Positions 50,101 to 55,690 are shown, counted from the stretch's first letter. The stretch: 64,000 nt of DNA from Dendrolimus kikuchii (GCA_019925095.2 CM034411.1:8206001-8270000), one strand, 5' to 3'. A program made the numbers and translations. The notes: a model not told the origin generated them from the sequence alone.

Positions 50101-52003
50101 TATGAAAACGTTCGTCTCGTTAAAATTGCATTTTTGCTTGCACGAGTTCATGAAACTGTACTGCCAACATTTTAATAAAATATAGAAACGTGAAATTGAC
50201 TATAACAAGACACAGAATAATAATAAGAAACAAAGATGATGTCATAACCACGCTTATGATAAATATTAAAACCAATAAAAAGGTTTTACATCTTTAAACA
50301 ATCTTCTTAGACAAGATAGAAAATCAAAAGTTTGATCTTAATCATTTTACACTTTATTGTCAAACATGTAAAACAGACTGTTCTGTGACTTAGTTCGAAA
50401 AGGTAACATGTTCTCGCGGAACGTTAAATGAATGAATTTGAAAACTGACGAACCTTTTCATACGACGACTGTACATTGTTTTTCTTTAAGATCATTTTCG
50501 TAGGTTACAAATATCATTTTTACAATGAATTAGATTAACTATTTAATTATGTTTAATTAAGCCAGATCTAAAGTTAGATATTAGGTAGAAACTGTTTTAT
50601 ATAAATACACAATTTAACTAAAAATTTATTTTCTAAGAAAAGCAAGGTATATGCATTGTATTGTACAGTAATAGCTTTTATTGCTGGCTTAATGCAATTT
50701 ATTTTATATCAAGGAACATCACTCAAAAGATCTTGACATTTGTATTGGACATGTTTTCTAAATACAAAAAACATTTTAATTTTCAACAGACGACGTTATC
50801 GGGCGGACCGAATAGCACGAGTCTGCCGGGTCCGTTTCCGGGTTCATGCGGCATGAGCAGGCCGGACAACATCCCCATCAACCCGAATCAGGGGCCGAAC
50901 GGACCCATGGGCCCGGCCACCTCCTCCTTCGATCCCATTTCCTCGCTGGCGCAGATGTCTCAGCAACTGACCAACTCGGTGGGCGGAGGGGGGCCGGGCC
51001 CCGGCCCCATGGGCCCCACGGGCGGGGGCATGGGCCCCTTCGGCGGGGGGCCCGGCCCCCACCATATGCAGCACCACCACTCGATGCACCCGCACCCACA
51101 TCCGCATATGATGATGAACGATTTAGGTAACATATTTTATGCAAATTCTTATAAATCATTATTTTACTGAGTAACATATTTTATTATTAAATCGCTTGGT
51201 CTATTTTTACAGGGTGCCATATGGACAACATGGGAGGCCCTGGCATGGGCGGTCCTATGGAAAGTATGATGGGCGGTGGAGATTTCCCGCCAGACATGAA
51301 CTTAAGTCCGAAGATGGGCGGCGGGCCTATGGGGGGCCCGATGGGTCCGATGGGACCCGATGCGTCGATGCTCGGGCCGCGGATGGGCGGTGCGGGCAAG
51401 ATGGCCCCCTTCAACGGGGCGAACGTGCAAGTGAAGGCGAGCGCCCCCAACACCATCCAGTACCTGCCGACGCGGCCGCAGATGGCGTGCAACTCGGGGC
51501 CGCGCGGGCCCCCCAGCCTGGACTTCCTGCAGCGCGTCACGAATCCCATGCAGATGGAGGGCGGCAAGGGCGGCGGGTACTTCGGGGGCGCGCGCGGTCT
51601 CGACATGGAGGGCGGCATGCGTGGCGTGATGCGCGCACCACCCGCGATGTTGCGCATGCCGCACCACTACCCGGGCGGGGGGTTCAGCTCGCCCCCGAAG
51701 ATGGGCGGGGACCCGTTCGCGGGGCCGCCTCACCCGGCGCACGTGCAGCACCCCCAGAGCGGCGTGTTCCGCGGCGTCAAAGGTGGGCTGGGCGTGGGCG
51801 TGGGCGGGCCGCGCATGCCGCAGGCGCAGCCGCTGCCCCCCTCGCTGGGGGGCGCGGGCGCGTTCAAGGGGCAGGGCTTCGTGCCCTCGCCGCAGGACCC
51901 CACTTACGCGGCGCAGTTCCACAACTTCCAGCAGCAGCTGTACGCGACCGGCAGCCGCGGCCAGCCGCCGCAGGGCTACCCGCCCTACCAGCCGTCCAAG
52001 TGA
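22447..52003 (+). CDS. lgs: legless / BCL9 orthologue, 19 coding exons (gene-level entry)
   Basis: Wnt/Wingless nuclear adaptor: BCL9/Legless proteins bind the Pygopus PHD finger through HD1 and Armadillo/beta-catenin through HD2. Exons: 22421-22516 (coding from Met 22447), 26845-27021, 28923-29053, 29923-30093, 30845-30973, 32404-32775, 33357-33498, 34292-34881, 35347-35455, 35983-36104, 36756-36930, 38773-38871, 40954-41073, about 42053-42211, 43726-43840, 46537-46670, 49274-49485, 50790-51126, 51213-52003. All introns are GT-AG and phases agree throughout, giving about 4,155 nt including the stop, or 1,384 residues; Drosophila Legless is of similar size. Approximate positions: HD1 184-231, HD2 398-432, HD3 707-725, SSLAQMSQQL block 1033-1065, NTIQY block 1192-1211. 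The rest is Met/Gly/Pro/Asn-rich and probably disordered. Weakest points: the true N-terminus and the acceptor near 42053. Confidence 0.93.
22548..22828 (-). mobile_element. Helitron-type element, minus strand (lgs intron 1)
   Basis: In plus orientation it begins CTAGCTGTGCGCGCGACTTCGTCCGCG after A and ends TTTATTTATCTGTATAGA before T, which is A|TC...CTAG|T on the minus strand. Same family as 10149-10483. It lies 31 bp after exon 1. Confidence 0.75.
22829..23089 (-). mobile_element. two truncated Helitron-type 3' ends
   Basis: 'ccagcggcagcctgagacttcgtc' (from about 22834) and 'ctagatgacccggccacgcgttgctgtggc' (from about 23023) are the hairpin-bearing 3' ends of minus-strand Helitron-like elements whose other parts are missing or diverged. 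With the neighbours this makes a cluster of four adjoining Helitron ends in intron 1. Confidence 0.45.
23090..23597 (+). mobile_element. Helitron-type element, plus strand (lgs intron 1)
   Basis: Starts TCCTTATTAATATTATAAATGCG after A and ends GACCCGCGGCGCAGTCGCGGG...CTCTAA before T. Same family as 44032-45152 and 45387-46056. Its inner part has a short, diverged version of their 9-bp repeat (tcgatttggtcgatgtggtc). Confidence 0.8.
24737..25283 (+). mobile_element. Helitron-type element (lgs intron 1)
   Basis: Starts TCTGTATATATATAAAACG after A and ends CAACGTCTGCCGGGTACAGCTGG before T. Inside, the 'gggatggtttagattcaaatttgaaccaggtagatggcgctgcaatcg' unit is repeated about three times. Related to 3499-3707 and 37261-38545. 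Confidence 0.75.
26135..26215 (+). repeat. SINE body fragment
   Basis: 'cacgtgctgacggtgaagaaaaacgtg' and 'gtttgaaacccgccaactgcc' align with the body of the tRNA-derived SINE at 46135-46415. The tRNA-related head is absent. Confidence 0.45.
26370..26556 (+). mobile_element. Helitron-type 3' end fragment
   Basis: 'cgatagcaaattcccggacgaatctgcggtactttatatcccggg' followed by 'gggcgaagtcgcgggcgaatcctag' before T. The 3' hairpin and CTAG|T are kept, the 5' part is lost. It is related to the minus-strand copy at 53591. Confidence 0.45.
26845..27021 (+). CDS. lgs: lgs exon 2
   Basis: Acceptor cctacag|gcc, donor gatg|gtatgt, phase 1 in and phase 1 out. It encodes an acidic stretch rich in Pro, Glu and Lys with two charged motifs resembling sumoylation or co-regulator-type KxE sequences (LKKEPEE, IKTEIDG). 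Drosophila Legless has similar VKEEP/VKIE motifs upstream of HD1, which supports the homology. No globular domain is visible. Confidence 0.85.
27047..27765 (-). mobile_element. TIR transposon remnant with N-terminal transposase piece, copy 2 (lgs intron 2)
   Basis: Inverted ends 'ttagcttcgagacgtttttgtgtttgtagtagtgt' and 'actactacaaacgcaaaacttctcgaagttaa'. The minus strand reads MVHMLKRDRGKLLTSQTKEV, a stop, YKYSENECNSNPSNI, TAAQLLAKSTGLSLTSIGKV and a stop: the look of the N-terminal helix-turn-helix of a Tc1/IS630-type transposase, with the catalytic part deleted. It begins 26 bp after lgs exon 2. Confidence 0.75.
28279..28386. repeat. small foldback element (lgs intron 2)
   Basis: Outer arms 'tggtgtgcat...atttaaccaatggtta' and 'taaccatcggttaaatgcacacca' pair, and an inner pair 'aatcgct' / 'agcgatt' continues the fold. 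About 108 bp, no coding. Confidence 0.75.
28698..28826 (+). repeat. LINE 3' tail fragment, copy 2 (lgs intron 2)
   Basis: GGTTGCCTGGAAGAGATCGC, 'ttttagcgataaggccgcgcgttgtact', then 'caataaagagttgtctatctatctatcc'. The best-preserved copy of this tail, ending in a CTAT repeat about 95 bp before lgs exon 3. Confidence 0.75.
28923..29053 (+). CDS. lgs: lgs exon 3
   Basis: Acceptor ttgctttcag|gtg, donor ttacag|gtaatg. It completes the split Gly codon and ends in phase 0. The sequence is rich in Ser, Asp, Gly and Pro (for example LSSDSNDILDPQTG), a typical disordered linker before HD1. The following intron carries a SINE-like copy at 29180-29485. Confidence 0.85.
29180..29485 (+). repeat. SINE-like repeat, best full copy (lgs intron 3)
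   Basis: Continuous from 'gcagatcagcagacaggcagacggccc' to 'ccgttcctgcacgg'. Used as the reference for the other copies. It leaves ORF-like frames on both strands (for example the 99-codon minus frame) that are not genes. Confidence 0.8.
29923..30093 (+). CDS. lgs: lgs exon 4, first Met-Gly-Pro-rich segment
   Basis: Acceptor atttttag|gat, donor atggag|gtaaca, phase 0 at both ends (57 codons). The exon starts with an Asn/Gln-rich piece and then shows the first MGxxGPMGP low-complexity run, ending just before HD1. A 57-codon phase 0-0 exon could be skipped without a frameshift. Confidence 0.85.
30845..30973 (+). CDS. lgs: lgs exon 5: HD1, Pygopus-binding domain
   Basis: Phase 0-0, 43 codons. 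It encodes IFVFSTLLANKGAEAV followed by IIAYHCAQPGTKKYLE, which matches the HD1 of Drosophila Legless (FVFSTQLANKGAES...IIAYHCTQPATKSFLE) almost residue for residue, and vertebrate BCL9 (YVFSTEMANKAAEAV). HD1 contacts the rear face of the Pygopus PHD finger. The acceptor is a tandem cccagcag: use of 30845 or 30848 would add or remove one Gln just before the domain. The domain continues a few residues into the next exon (KHPLK). Confidence 0.95.
31432..31735 (+). repeat. LTR-like dispersed repeat, copy 1 (lgs intron 5)
   Basis: From TGTAGCAGCGAGAGGTAGAGG to 'gcagctcccataacataat'. The same sequence lies inverted at 40390-40827. The TGT start and lack of coding capacity suggest a solo LTR, but the 3' boundary and target duplication are not clear. 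Confidence 0.55.
31934..32048 (+). repeat. LINE 3' tail fragment, copy 3 (lgs intron 5)
   Basis: 'gttgtctggaagagatcgctttttaactataagaccgcccctt' ending 'taaagtgttatctatctaac'. Diverged copy of the 28698 tail. Confidence 0.65.
32404..32775 (+). CDS. lgs: lgs exon 6: end of HD1 plus Met-Gly-Pro repeats
   Basis: Acceptor tttcacag|aaa, donor gacacc|gtgagt, phase 0-0, 124 codons. It opens with KHPLKMGQ, parallel to KNPLKIN after HD1 in Drosophila, then a Trp-containing segment (AQWLNNLAMAK), then a long run of GPNMMGGPNQMGHMMG-type repeats. Other frames of this GC-rich exon also lack stops, but only this one joins HD1 in phase. Confidence 0.92.
32982..33085 (+). repeat. LINE 3' tail fragment, copy 4 (lgs intron 6)
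   Basis: 'ggttgtctggaagaaatcgct' to 'caataaagcatatttattcatttattcac'. The most diverged of the four copies. Confidence 0.6.
33357..33498 (+). CDS. lgs: lgs exon 7
   Basis: Acceptor ttttatag|aaa, donor cccaaag|gttagt, phase 0 in and phase 1 out. It encodes a Ser/Asn/Gly/Gln-rich linker (SNGMSNGGGQMPACSE onwards) and ends with a split Gly codon completed by the HD2 exon. Confidence 0.88.
33624..34065 (-). mobile_element. Helitron-type element, minus strand (lgs intron 7)
   Basis: The minus strand begins TCTATATATATAAAAATC after A and ends GCCGGGTCAGCTAG before T. Full-length relative of 19761-20183. It ends 226 bp before the HD2 exon. Confidence 0.85.
34292..34881 (+). CDS. lgs: lgs exon 8: HD2, Armadillo/beta-catenin-binding helix
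   Basis: Acceptor ttttgtag|gtg, donor atgggg|gtaagt. It encodes VKIPDENLTPQQRAHREEQL then ATIRKMQQMLFPE. Drosophila Legless has VKVPDENLTPQQRQHREEQL then AKIKKMNQFLFPE, so identity is very high. In vertebrate BCL9 the hydrophobic face of this helix packs on beta-catenin; the matching Leu, Ile, Met and Leu-Phe positions are kept here. After HD2 come about 150 residues of Asn/Pro/Gly/Met low-complexity sequence (GPNGPMG repeats). Confidence 0.96.
35085..35207 (+). mobile_element. truncated Helitron-type element (lgs intron 8)
   Basis: 'ttatgggtcccgggatggtttaaattcacatttgaatctggtgggtggcactgaaatcggg' and the end 'ctgcctgacccgctag' before T. A short relative of 24737-25283. Confidence 0.55.
35347..35455 (+). 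CDS. lgs: lgs exon 9, Met-Gly-Pro linker
   Basis: Acceptor atttccag|cgt, donor atgaatg|gtaagg, phase 0 in and phase 1 out. It encodes RMPNPMGGMGGPKPCMMGGP and continues in the same style. No domain; it continues the low-complexity region between HD2 and HD3. Confidence 0.85.
35983..36104 (+). CDS. lgs: lgs exon 10
   Basis: Acceptor tacaacag|gtg, donor agaaac|gtatgt, phase 1 in and phase 0 out. Met/Gly-rich start (MMDGSMMGGMVGHG), then a His/Pro segment ending CDEYGRGRN. No recognised domain. Confidence 0.85.
36180..36390 (+). pseudogene. RTE-like retrotransposon ORF C-terminal fragment (lgs intron 10)
   Basis: The plus strand reads KRWMDCVKYDMI, then VTEDVCHNRGIWTEKIHCAD, then a stop. This resembles the end of RTE-type LINE ORFs (KRWMDCxKxDM...RxxWxxxxxxADP). 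Short, truncated and without the RT core. Confidence 0.55.
36556..36655 (+). repeat. LINE tail repeat with CCTACCCCGCAAGGGAACTG (lgs intron 10)
   Basis: 'caagtgaggtgtgttagaataagcctgaatg' and 'cctaccccgcaagggaactggcgtgaagttatgtatgta' match 49870-49965 and 49990-50046. Confidence 0.6.
36756..36930 (+). CDS. lgs: lgs exon 11: HD3
   Basis: Acceptor caaatag|atg, donor gaattaa|gtaaga, phase 0 in and phase 1 out. After a GPGGLGPGGM repeat it encodes DIDWQKIHHQFFDD. This matches the HD3 of Drosophila Legless (MEWSKIQHQFFEE) and the vertebrate BCL9 motif (EQIAWLKLQQEFYEE). HD3 is conserved in BCL9 proteins, but its partner is less clear than those of HD1 and HD2. Confidence 0.94.
37261..38545 (-). 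mobile_element. Helitron-type element with long tandem arrays (lgs intron 11)
   Basis: The minus strand ends CAACGTCTGTGGGGAATGGCTAG before T. About 37300-38060 is an array of alternating units of about 100 bp (cgattgcagcgccacctacc...aaccatcccgagacccac). About 38150-38545 holds three further units of about 125 bp (gacaaacatacaaacattgatttttattta). Same family as 3499-3707 and 24737-25283, with many more internal units. Confidence 0.7.
38773..38871 (+). CDS. lgs: lgs exon 12: PPPY and first half of the RSASVPIATQSP block
   Basis: Acceptor attgccag|gta, donor cctatag|gtatat, phase 1-1. It encodes SPCSERGGCLPPPPYGTSPL then HRSASVPI; the Ile is followed by a split codon. Drosophila has GPPPPYHSIQRSASVPIATQSP at the same place after HD3. 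The PPPY sequence is a potential WW-domain ligand. Confidence 0.92.
39528..39770. repeat. imperfect foldback MITE (lgs intron 12)
   Basis: 'aaaactacgttataacggttt...attccaacgtttcggc' and 'ccgaaacatcggaatgat...aaaaccgttaaaacgtagtttt' are inverted copies around a central loop. A half copy (gttttaagcgcgccatttatttgatttttatttcggc) is at about 437-500. Confidence 0.65.
39860..39930 (-). repeat. SINE-like repeat fragment, minus strand (lgs intron 12)
   Basis: 'ggccggcaacacggtaaccacttttcatcaagtgggccgtttgtctac' is the reverse complement of the 5' part of the 29180 family. Confidence 0.6.
40390..40827 (-). repeat. LTR-like dispersed repeat, copy 2 with extra GC-rich segment (lgs intron 12)
   Basis: Inverted relative to 31432-31735: 'atgggagctgcatacg', 'gacaacgaactactgactagcgc', 'gcacatcatccgt', 'cctctcgcggctaca'. 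Between 40449 and about 40592 is a segment absent from the other copy, containing the perfect palindrome GTGCCTTCGCGAAGGCAC and GGGAGCTCCC. Confidence 0.6.
40954..41073 (+). CDS. lgs: lgs exon 13: ATQSP continuation
   Basis: Acceptor gtccatcag|caacg. The split codon gives Ala, so the join reads SVPIATQSP, exactly the Legless motif; a competing acceptor 7 nt downstream (cgcag|tcgcc) would break the frame. It continues QMPMSAEASRASSGLNSPAH. The donor at 41074 is GTCTGT, a weak match to consensus. Phase 1-1. Confidence 0.88.
42053..42211 (+). CDS. lgs: lgs exon 14 (acceptor uncertain)
   Basis: The 3' part is strongly coding-like: KEPSLMPVPSPQQISYLNQF, then a split Gly codon, donor ttcgaag|gtaaca. 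Joined to the next exon it reads FEGQELTIQKQPN. The start is less certain. From about 41847 to 42050 the DNA has no AG dinucleotide, so the first AG (42051-42052, gatag|agatatt) is the natural acceptor and gives the required phase 1. That adds a helical-looking stretch (EILEKLDDGVFVRTLQCLA) and a Gln-rich run. The nearest strong pyrimidine tract is about 165 nt upstream, which is unusually far. Confidence 0.75.
43726..43840 (+). CDS. lgs: lgs exon 15
   Basis: Acceptor poly-T then attag|gac, donor gcggg|gtatgt, phase 1 in and phase 2 out. It encodes QELTIQKQPNTSLKDNGPPS and continues with a Ser/Asn/Gln-rich linker. The only intron of this gene in phase 2 follows it. Confidence 0.88.
44032..45152 (+). 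mobile_element. Helitron-type element with expanded minisatellite (lgs intron 15)
   Basis: Starts TCCCTATTAATATTATAAATGCG after A; ends GACCCGCGGCGCAGCCGCGGG...CTCTAG before T. The 3' hairpin (cccgcggcgcagccgcggg) is intact. Inside are a (CTGT)n tract, two related sub-repeats (each with 'gaccgatttggctgaaactc' and 'tttttatcccgg') and a 9-bp minisatellite at about 44405-44935. No RepHel protein, so non-autonomous. Confidence 0.88.
44405..44935 (+). repeat. 9-bp minisatellite (GGTCCACTG)n with higher-order units
   Basis: Close to 60 tandem 9-mers of the GGTCCACTG type. Variants (ggaacactt, agcctactg, ggtcaactg, gaccactgg) recur in fixed order, giving higher-order blocks. The array is a multiple of 3, so it yields a 147-codon VHWVHW frame, which is an artefact. 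The neighbouring copy has about seven units. Confidence 0.93.
45387..46056 (+). mobile_element. Helitron-type element, second copy (lgs intron 15)
   Basis: Same ends as its neighbour (TCCCTATTAATATT..., CGCGGCGCAGCCGCGGGG...TTCTAG before T), same strand, 234 bp further on, but with only about seven minisatellite units (45776-45838). The bodies are nearly identical elsewhere. Confidence 0.88.
46135..46415 (+). mobile_element. tRNA-derived SINE (lgs intron 15)
   Basis: The head has polymerase III boxes: A box TAGCGTAATGG (about 46143-46153) and B box GGATTCGATCC (46185-46195), with a T run at 46225-46229. Stems for a functional tRNA do not form. The body 'gaaggaaaacattgtgatgcac...ccaagccgccttggacaagcgtggtggg...cagcagtgggacatttatgggctgttatcat' is the common lepidopteran SINE tail. 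Confidence 0.75.
46537..46670 (+). CDS. lgs: lgs exon 16
   Basis: Acceptor gattgtag|cat, donor gacaag|gtaagt, phase 2 in and phase 1 out. It encodes GMMPGTPEPHSSLSEQRSG then a Pro/Ser/Thr-rich stretch with several S/T-P sites (NPQTPTSA), typical of a disordered, phosphorylatable linker. Confidence 0.86.
47157..47183. repeat. (TA)n microsatellite
   Basis: About 27 bp of alternating TA in lgs intron 16. Confidence 0.9.
47717..48989 (+). mobile_element. mariner-family DNA transposon, full length (lgs intron 16)
   Basis: 1,273 bp between TA dinucleotides. Terminal inverted repeats share TAGGTTGGGGAAAAA and continue imperfectly to about 'tcttttcgcat' / 'atttcttcgcat'. It contains one transposase gene (next entry). 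Size, TA target and ends are typical of mariner. It lies in the same orientation as lgs. Confidence 0.95.
47899..48924 (+). pseudogene. mariner transposase with two nonsense codons
   Basis: About 341 codons in one frame, the normal mariner length, broken only by TAA at 48229-48231 and TAA at 48553-48555. The N-terminus has the paired helix-turn-helix region (AAKRICDVYG; ARRSGRPVTD) and the WVPHEL linker motif. The catalytic signature is complete: ITGDEKWI, VFHHDNARPH and SSDLAPLDFHLF, with exactly 34 residues between the last two Asp (D34D). No frameshift is seen, so inactivation looks recent. It resembles mariners of the cecropia type in Lepidoptera; subfamily not proven. Confidence 0.93.
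49274..49485 (+). CDS. lgs: lgs exon 17, Ser-rich linker
   Basis: Acceptor cctgttatag|acg. The frame reads DEKSRPSPQSNRSSQDSAAK and continues as Ser/Thr/Ala-rich linker to NTNNE. The joining phase with exon 18 requires a donor at 49486 (gag|gtcggt), a poor consensus site. The better-looking gtcg|gtatac 3 nt downstream would leave the frame out of phase by one base. Confidence 0.82.
49690..50046 (+). pseudogene. non-LTR retrotransposon 3' end with duplicated tail (lgs intron 17)
   Basis: The frame to 49944 reads GCRSRGRQRQTFNDQIDRVL, RSLKNRRACMTRVMNV and KNKPEWRSVVRAYPARELA, then a stop; this looks like the end of a LINE ORF. The terminal 'cctaccccgcaagggaactggcgtgaagttat' is repeated at 49920 and 50010. 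Same tail as 36556-36655. Confidence 0.55.
50790..51126 (+). CDS. lgs: lgs exon 18: SSLAQMSQQL conserved block
   Basis: Acceptor ttcaacag|acg, donor gatttag|gtaaca, phase 0 in and phase 1 out. It encodes RPDNIPINPNQG and then FDPISSLAQMSQQLTNSV. Drosophila Legless has RSDNIPLNPNSG and FDPISSLAQMSQQLTSCV, so this C-terminal block is nearly identical. A Gly/Pro-rich run and a His-rich tract (HHMQHHHSMHPHPHPH) follow. Much more GC-rich than the introns. Confidence 0.95.
51213..52003 (+). CDS. lgs: lgs exon 19: C-terminus and stop
   Basis: Acceptor ttttacag|ggt. It encodes Met-Gly-Pro repeats, then NVQVKASAPNTIQYLPTRPQ, PPSLDFLQRVTNP, a GC-rich Pro/Gly linker and the end AQFHNFQQQLYATGS. Drosophila equivalents are NIQVKASTPNTIQYMPVRAQ, PPSLEFLQRYANP and QQYHSFQQQLYATNT. 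Vertebrate BCL9 has a related TLQYFPRG. The ORF ends at TGA 52001-52003. Other frames of this exon stay open for up to 328 codons because of its extreme GC content; these are shadows. Confidence 0.95.
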
Positions 52004-52360
52004 CGAGAGTGCGCAGCCCCCCACCCCCCGCCCGCCTCAGCCCTGCGTACTTAACACGGTCCCCCGCCCCTCGAGCGGCCCCCCGGCGGTCCGCGCGTAT
52101 TATCCTGAGATTTTTCGACGTTGTGAAGTTTTTGCGTTATGATTTGATTACAATGCCCCTCGGAGTATTCGTTTCGGGTTAGGTCGTTATTATAGGTTTT
52201 TTGACTGAACATGAATTTTTTTACGTTAGCGAATGCGGATACGTTTGTACAAAATGTACAAAAGATTAGATGTGTTATCGTGTACTCTACATAATTTAAT
52301 GAAGTACAGTTTTAGATATAAATTTTTGCTTATGGCAATAAATTAGTTTTAGATGTTGTT
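52004..52360 (+). other. lgs 3' UTR with poly(A) signal at 52337
   Basis: After the stop codon GC content falls quickly. An AATAAA hexamer lies at 52337-52342, followed by a T-rich stretch, making a short 3' UTR of about 350 nt plausible. Later poly(A) sites are possible. Confidence 0.5.
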
Positions 52361-52379
52361 TTTTACACAGACATGCCAG

Positions 52380-53590
52380 AATTTCAGTGTATCGGTTCCT
52401 TTACTTAGCTATTTTATATACGATTCCTATGCACACAGATATCTAGTCAATTTTGAAATTAACGGAGCCCGACCCTGTGTTGAAGAATCTTTTGAACGTT
52501 GACTCCGCAGTTGGTTTACTTTATATGAAACGGAAGTACATAAATATAATAAATTTGTCCATTTAGACTTATTTTAATTAATGTAATTTAAACTAATTAG
52601 TGAAATTGGTTAATTTCTATTAATTAATTTTGGCTTAATCAGTGAATTTAATGACTGTTTCTTTTTGATCTGAATAGCAATGTTTTTCCGTCTTCCAATA
52701 CCTTTAATAGGCTCTTAATAATACAAATATCAGATAAGTAAGAGTATAGCGATTGTTTGATACTCTGTTGAAATTTGATACTTGCACGCGACGCATGCGC
52801 GTGTTCTTGATACTTTAAATAATTAACACGTACTTAAAAATATCTGATGCCATATTATTTGCCACGTGAATTTTATTTCGTGATATTTTAACCGTCTTTA
52901 TATTAATTTATTGTCGTCTTTTAATTCTGTATCAACAATGCCAATACGGTCGCAACACAGTTTTTTATATATATATATATATATTTTATTAATAATACAA
53001 ATAGTATATAGGGCATAATTGATATGCTAGGTGTAGTAGATGCACATTGTGAATGGCACAGTGGCCTTGGTTAAGGAAATGCCTTGTTTATAAAGCAATG
53101 AACCCCGAATGACGCGCTCACGGCACGAACTTACTAAATTACATATAAATACCCATATAAGAATATAAGGCAAGTAGCTACTTGTATGCGCAGACGATAA
53201 AACGAGTGAGTTTTCATTGAGGAATGACGCATGTGTGCTGGCGGCCATGTTTGTTTAGAAGGGCGTTTGACAGCGACATTGACATTGACATTCTAAATAG
53301 GTTCGGATATGAGTGATTGTAATTGAAGAATGTACTGTATAATGACAGTCGCAAATCAAGCTATAATTGCTGTCAGATGTTACTCATAAGTCACGCCATT
53401 ATTTTTAAGGATACAAATCATCTGAGTGCCCATTCCTATATCTTACTATTCTTTCGCTTGCCTTACTATCGGTTGAATTTTGACAATACTTGTACTGGGC
53501 TTATGCTAAATTTTAACCCATAGTAAGACGAATGAACAACGGTCGGTAAGATACAGGAACCGGACTTGAGAGACATCATTTTATAAAATA
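52380..53590. other. no recognisable gene
   Basis: AT-rich sequence downstream of lgs, with a short TA repeat at about 52965-52985. No supported coding sequence. Confidence 0.45.
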
Positions 53591-53990
53591 CTAGAATATG
53601 CCCGCGAGTTCGTCCACACTTGACTTGAGATTCCCGCGGGATTCCTGGGACACAAAGCATTAACAGCATTTAAAAATTTACGTAAGCTATCGTTTTAATG
53701 AAAACTGTGTCGGAATAAACTTATGTTTATGTATCCGAACAACTTCGAACTGCTCCCGGGAACAATTTGTAATTCCCGGGATAAGAAATATGACACATTT
53801 TATAACAAAAATTGGTATCAATCAGTGAAAAAATCACATTGGATTCAATTTTTTTTAATCTGGCCAATTTAAATAATTCTCAGAAAAATTCCCGCGGAAT
53901 TCCCAGGACAAAAAGTAGCGCAGATTTTAAGTCTCTAAATTTGCTATCGATCAGCGAAATCGGCCCAGTAGTTTTTACGTAAATCCCGAA
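53591..53990 (-). mobile_element. Helitron-type element, minus strand
   Basis: In plus orientation it begins CTAGAATATGCCCGCGAGTTCGTCC after A, the reverse of a Helitron 3' end, and has two internal 'attcccgcgggattcctgggacaaaaag' units. Distal boundary uncertain. Confidence 0.5.
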
Positions 53991-53999
53991 TAAACAGAC

Positions 54000-55524
54000 A
54001 AGACACCTTAAAAAAAAATGTAACGTGTTTTCAATCGTTTCTATATATATCTTTTTGGGTTCTATTCCAGTTGTGTTTTTTTTTAAATAGCTTCAATGTA
54101 CAGACATGGCATGGTTAGGATTTTATAATATTATAGACAGGTATAGAGCGTGTTGTGAAACTATTGTTTTAACGAGTCAAATCATTTACTTACTATTGTT
54201 AAAACAGTATGTACTTAAATTTTAAGTGGGTTCTCTAAGAAGTGAAATTTTCTCGCGACGGCCGTCTTGTCGTCTGCGCATCCGAGTTATTTGCTGTACA
54301 GTGTGGGTCAAATATTTGGTATAATGTACCATTATTATTTATTCAATTCGCCACAATATCAGGCAAAGGAACTAAATTTATACAGAATAGATGTATTAAT
54401 TATTAGTATCAGCTTATCGAACCTGCATTCATTGTAACATTATCTCGCGAATTTCCCATATGGGTAGGCAGAGACTATAGATGTTAAATTACTACCACCT
54501 TAATATAGAAGTTTTTTTCATCTAATTTCAATTTCACACTTTTTCTCCTTATCTATTTTATTAAACAATTAGAACAGAAAAGTATTTAATGCTTACTTAA
54601 GTTTAGATCTTTATGTATTTGTTCCATATTTCTGCCTATAAGTAAGGATAGCCAGGGGCGTAAATTTCAAATAAACTTATTTGCAAAAAACCACACCTGT
54701 AACTATTCAGTTTAAAAAAAATTGCGAGCGCAAAATTCAAATAATGTCTCATGTGCCGACGATGTAAGCTCCGAGCCTATTGCTATATAAATAAAGTTCA
54801 AAATGGGGAACCATTTATTTGACCCACCATATATTTACGCCTGCAATTGACCCGATGCAGTCAAGGATATTATTATTGTCCGATGAATATGATTAGCATC
54901 GGCCATATTTGCAGTGCGTTAAGTTAGTTAAAGTTGCGTATAAACTGAATGGATTTCTTACAGTGCCTAATTGGGCTATTTGAATAGATAGATTTACACA
55001 CCAGACAAAGATCTGAAATTTTTATGCAATGTATGCATATATGCATTGTTTTTTCTTAGAGGATCGCTTAAGTGTAATAAACACACGGTTTACGCAACCA
55101 ATTACACTATTTAATTATGTTTAAATGTGTCAGTCAACTAAAGGAACATGTAAAGTTAGATATTGAAGTAGAAAATGTTTGAAATTAACCATCTAAACAC
55201 ATAATTTAACTAAAATTTTAAGAAGAAACATGGTATACACAGGCTAGGTCTCCATATCTTACTACAATACATTGATTTGTCTTTCTATTTACTGGTTAAA
55301 ATTTGATAAACTCCACAAAAAAAAATCTATCAATTGTAAGGGAAATAAAATAATGGATAATAAGATACAGAAAGCTGGATGTCCAATCAGATATTATATG
55401 AGTTGCGTAACAGTGCCAGAACTTCGCTGTAGCGTCCTAGGTTTTGTACGAGTATCGTAAGCTATGACGTCATAACTTTCGAGTCTAATGGCGTATTTTT
55501 TATTGTTTGAAAACTCATGCTCAT

Positions 55525-55526
<2 letters not shown>
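54000..55526. other. no recognisable gene
   Basis: AT-rich sequence; small frames without recognisable domains. Confidence 0.4.
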
Positions 55527-55560
<34 letters not shown>

Positions 55561-55690
55561 ATCGGCAGACAAACACACACACTGTATATCCCCAAATTAA
55601 GCAAGTTACGCTTGTGTTATGGGTAATATACAACGGACCACTATGGGGCCGATCCCGGTGATAGCAAGGCACTTTAACATTCGCTCTTTG
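55527..55690 (-). repeat. retroposon 3' end with poly(A) tail, minus strand
   Basis: A run of about 30 T (55527-55556) on the plus strand is the poly(A) tail. Upstream on the minus strand is 'taacttgcttaatttggggatatac' and 'gccttgctatcaccgggatcggccccatagtgg', a 3' end seen widely in lepidopteran LINEs. 5'-truncated. Confidence 0.65.

Noticed and set aside
51196..52182. 328-codon plus frame and 240-codon minus frame over the last lgs exon
   Set aside because: Extreme GC content leaves all frames open; only the frame ending at 52003 joins exon 18 and carries conserved BCL9 blocks.
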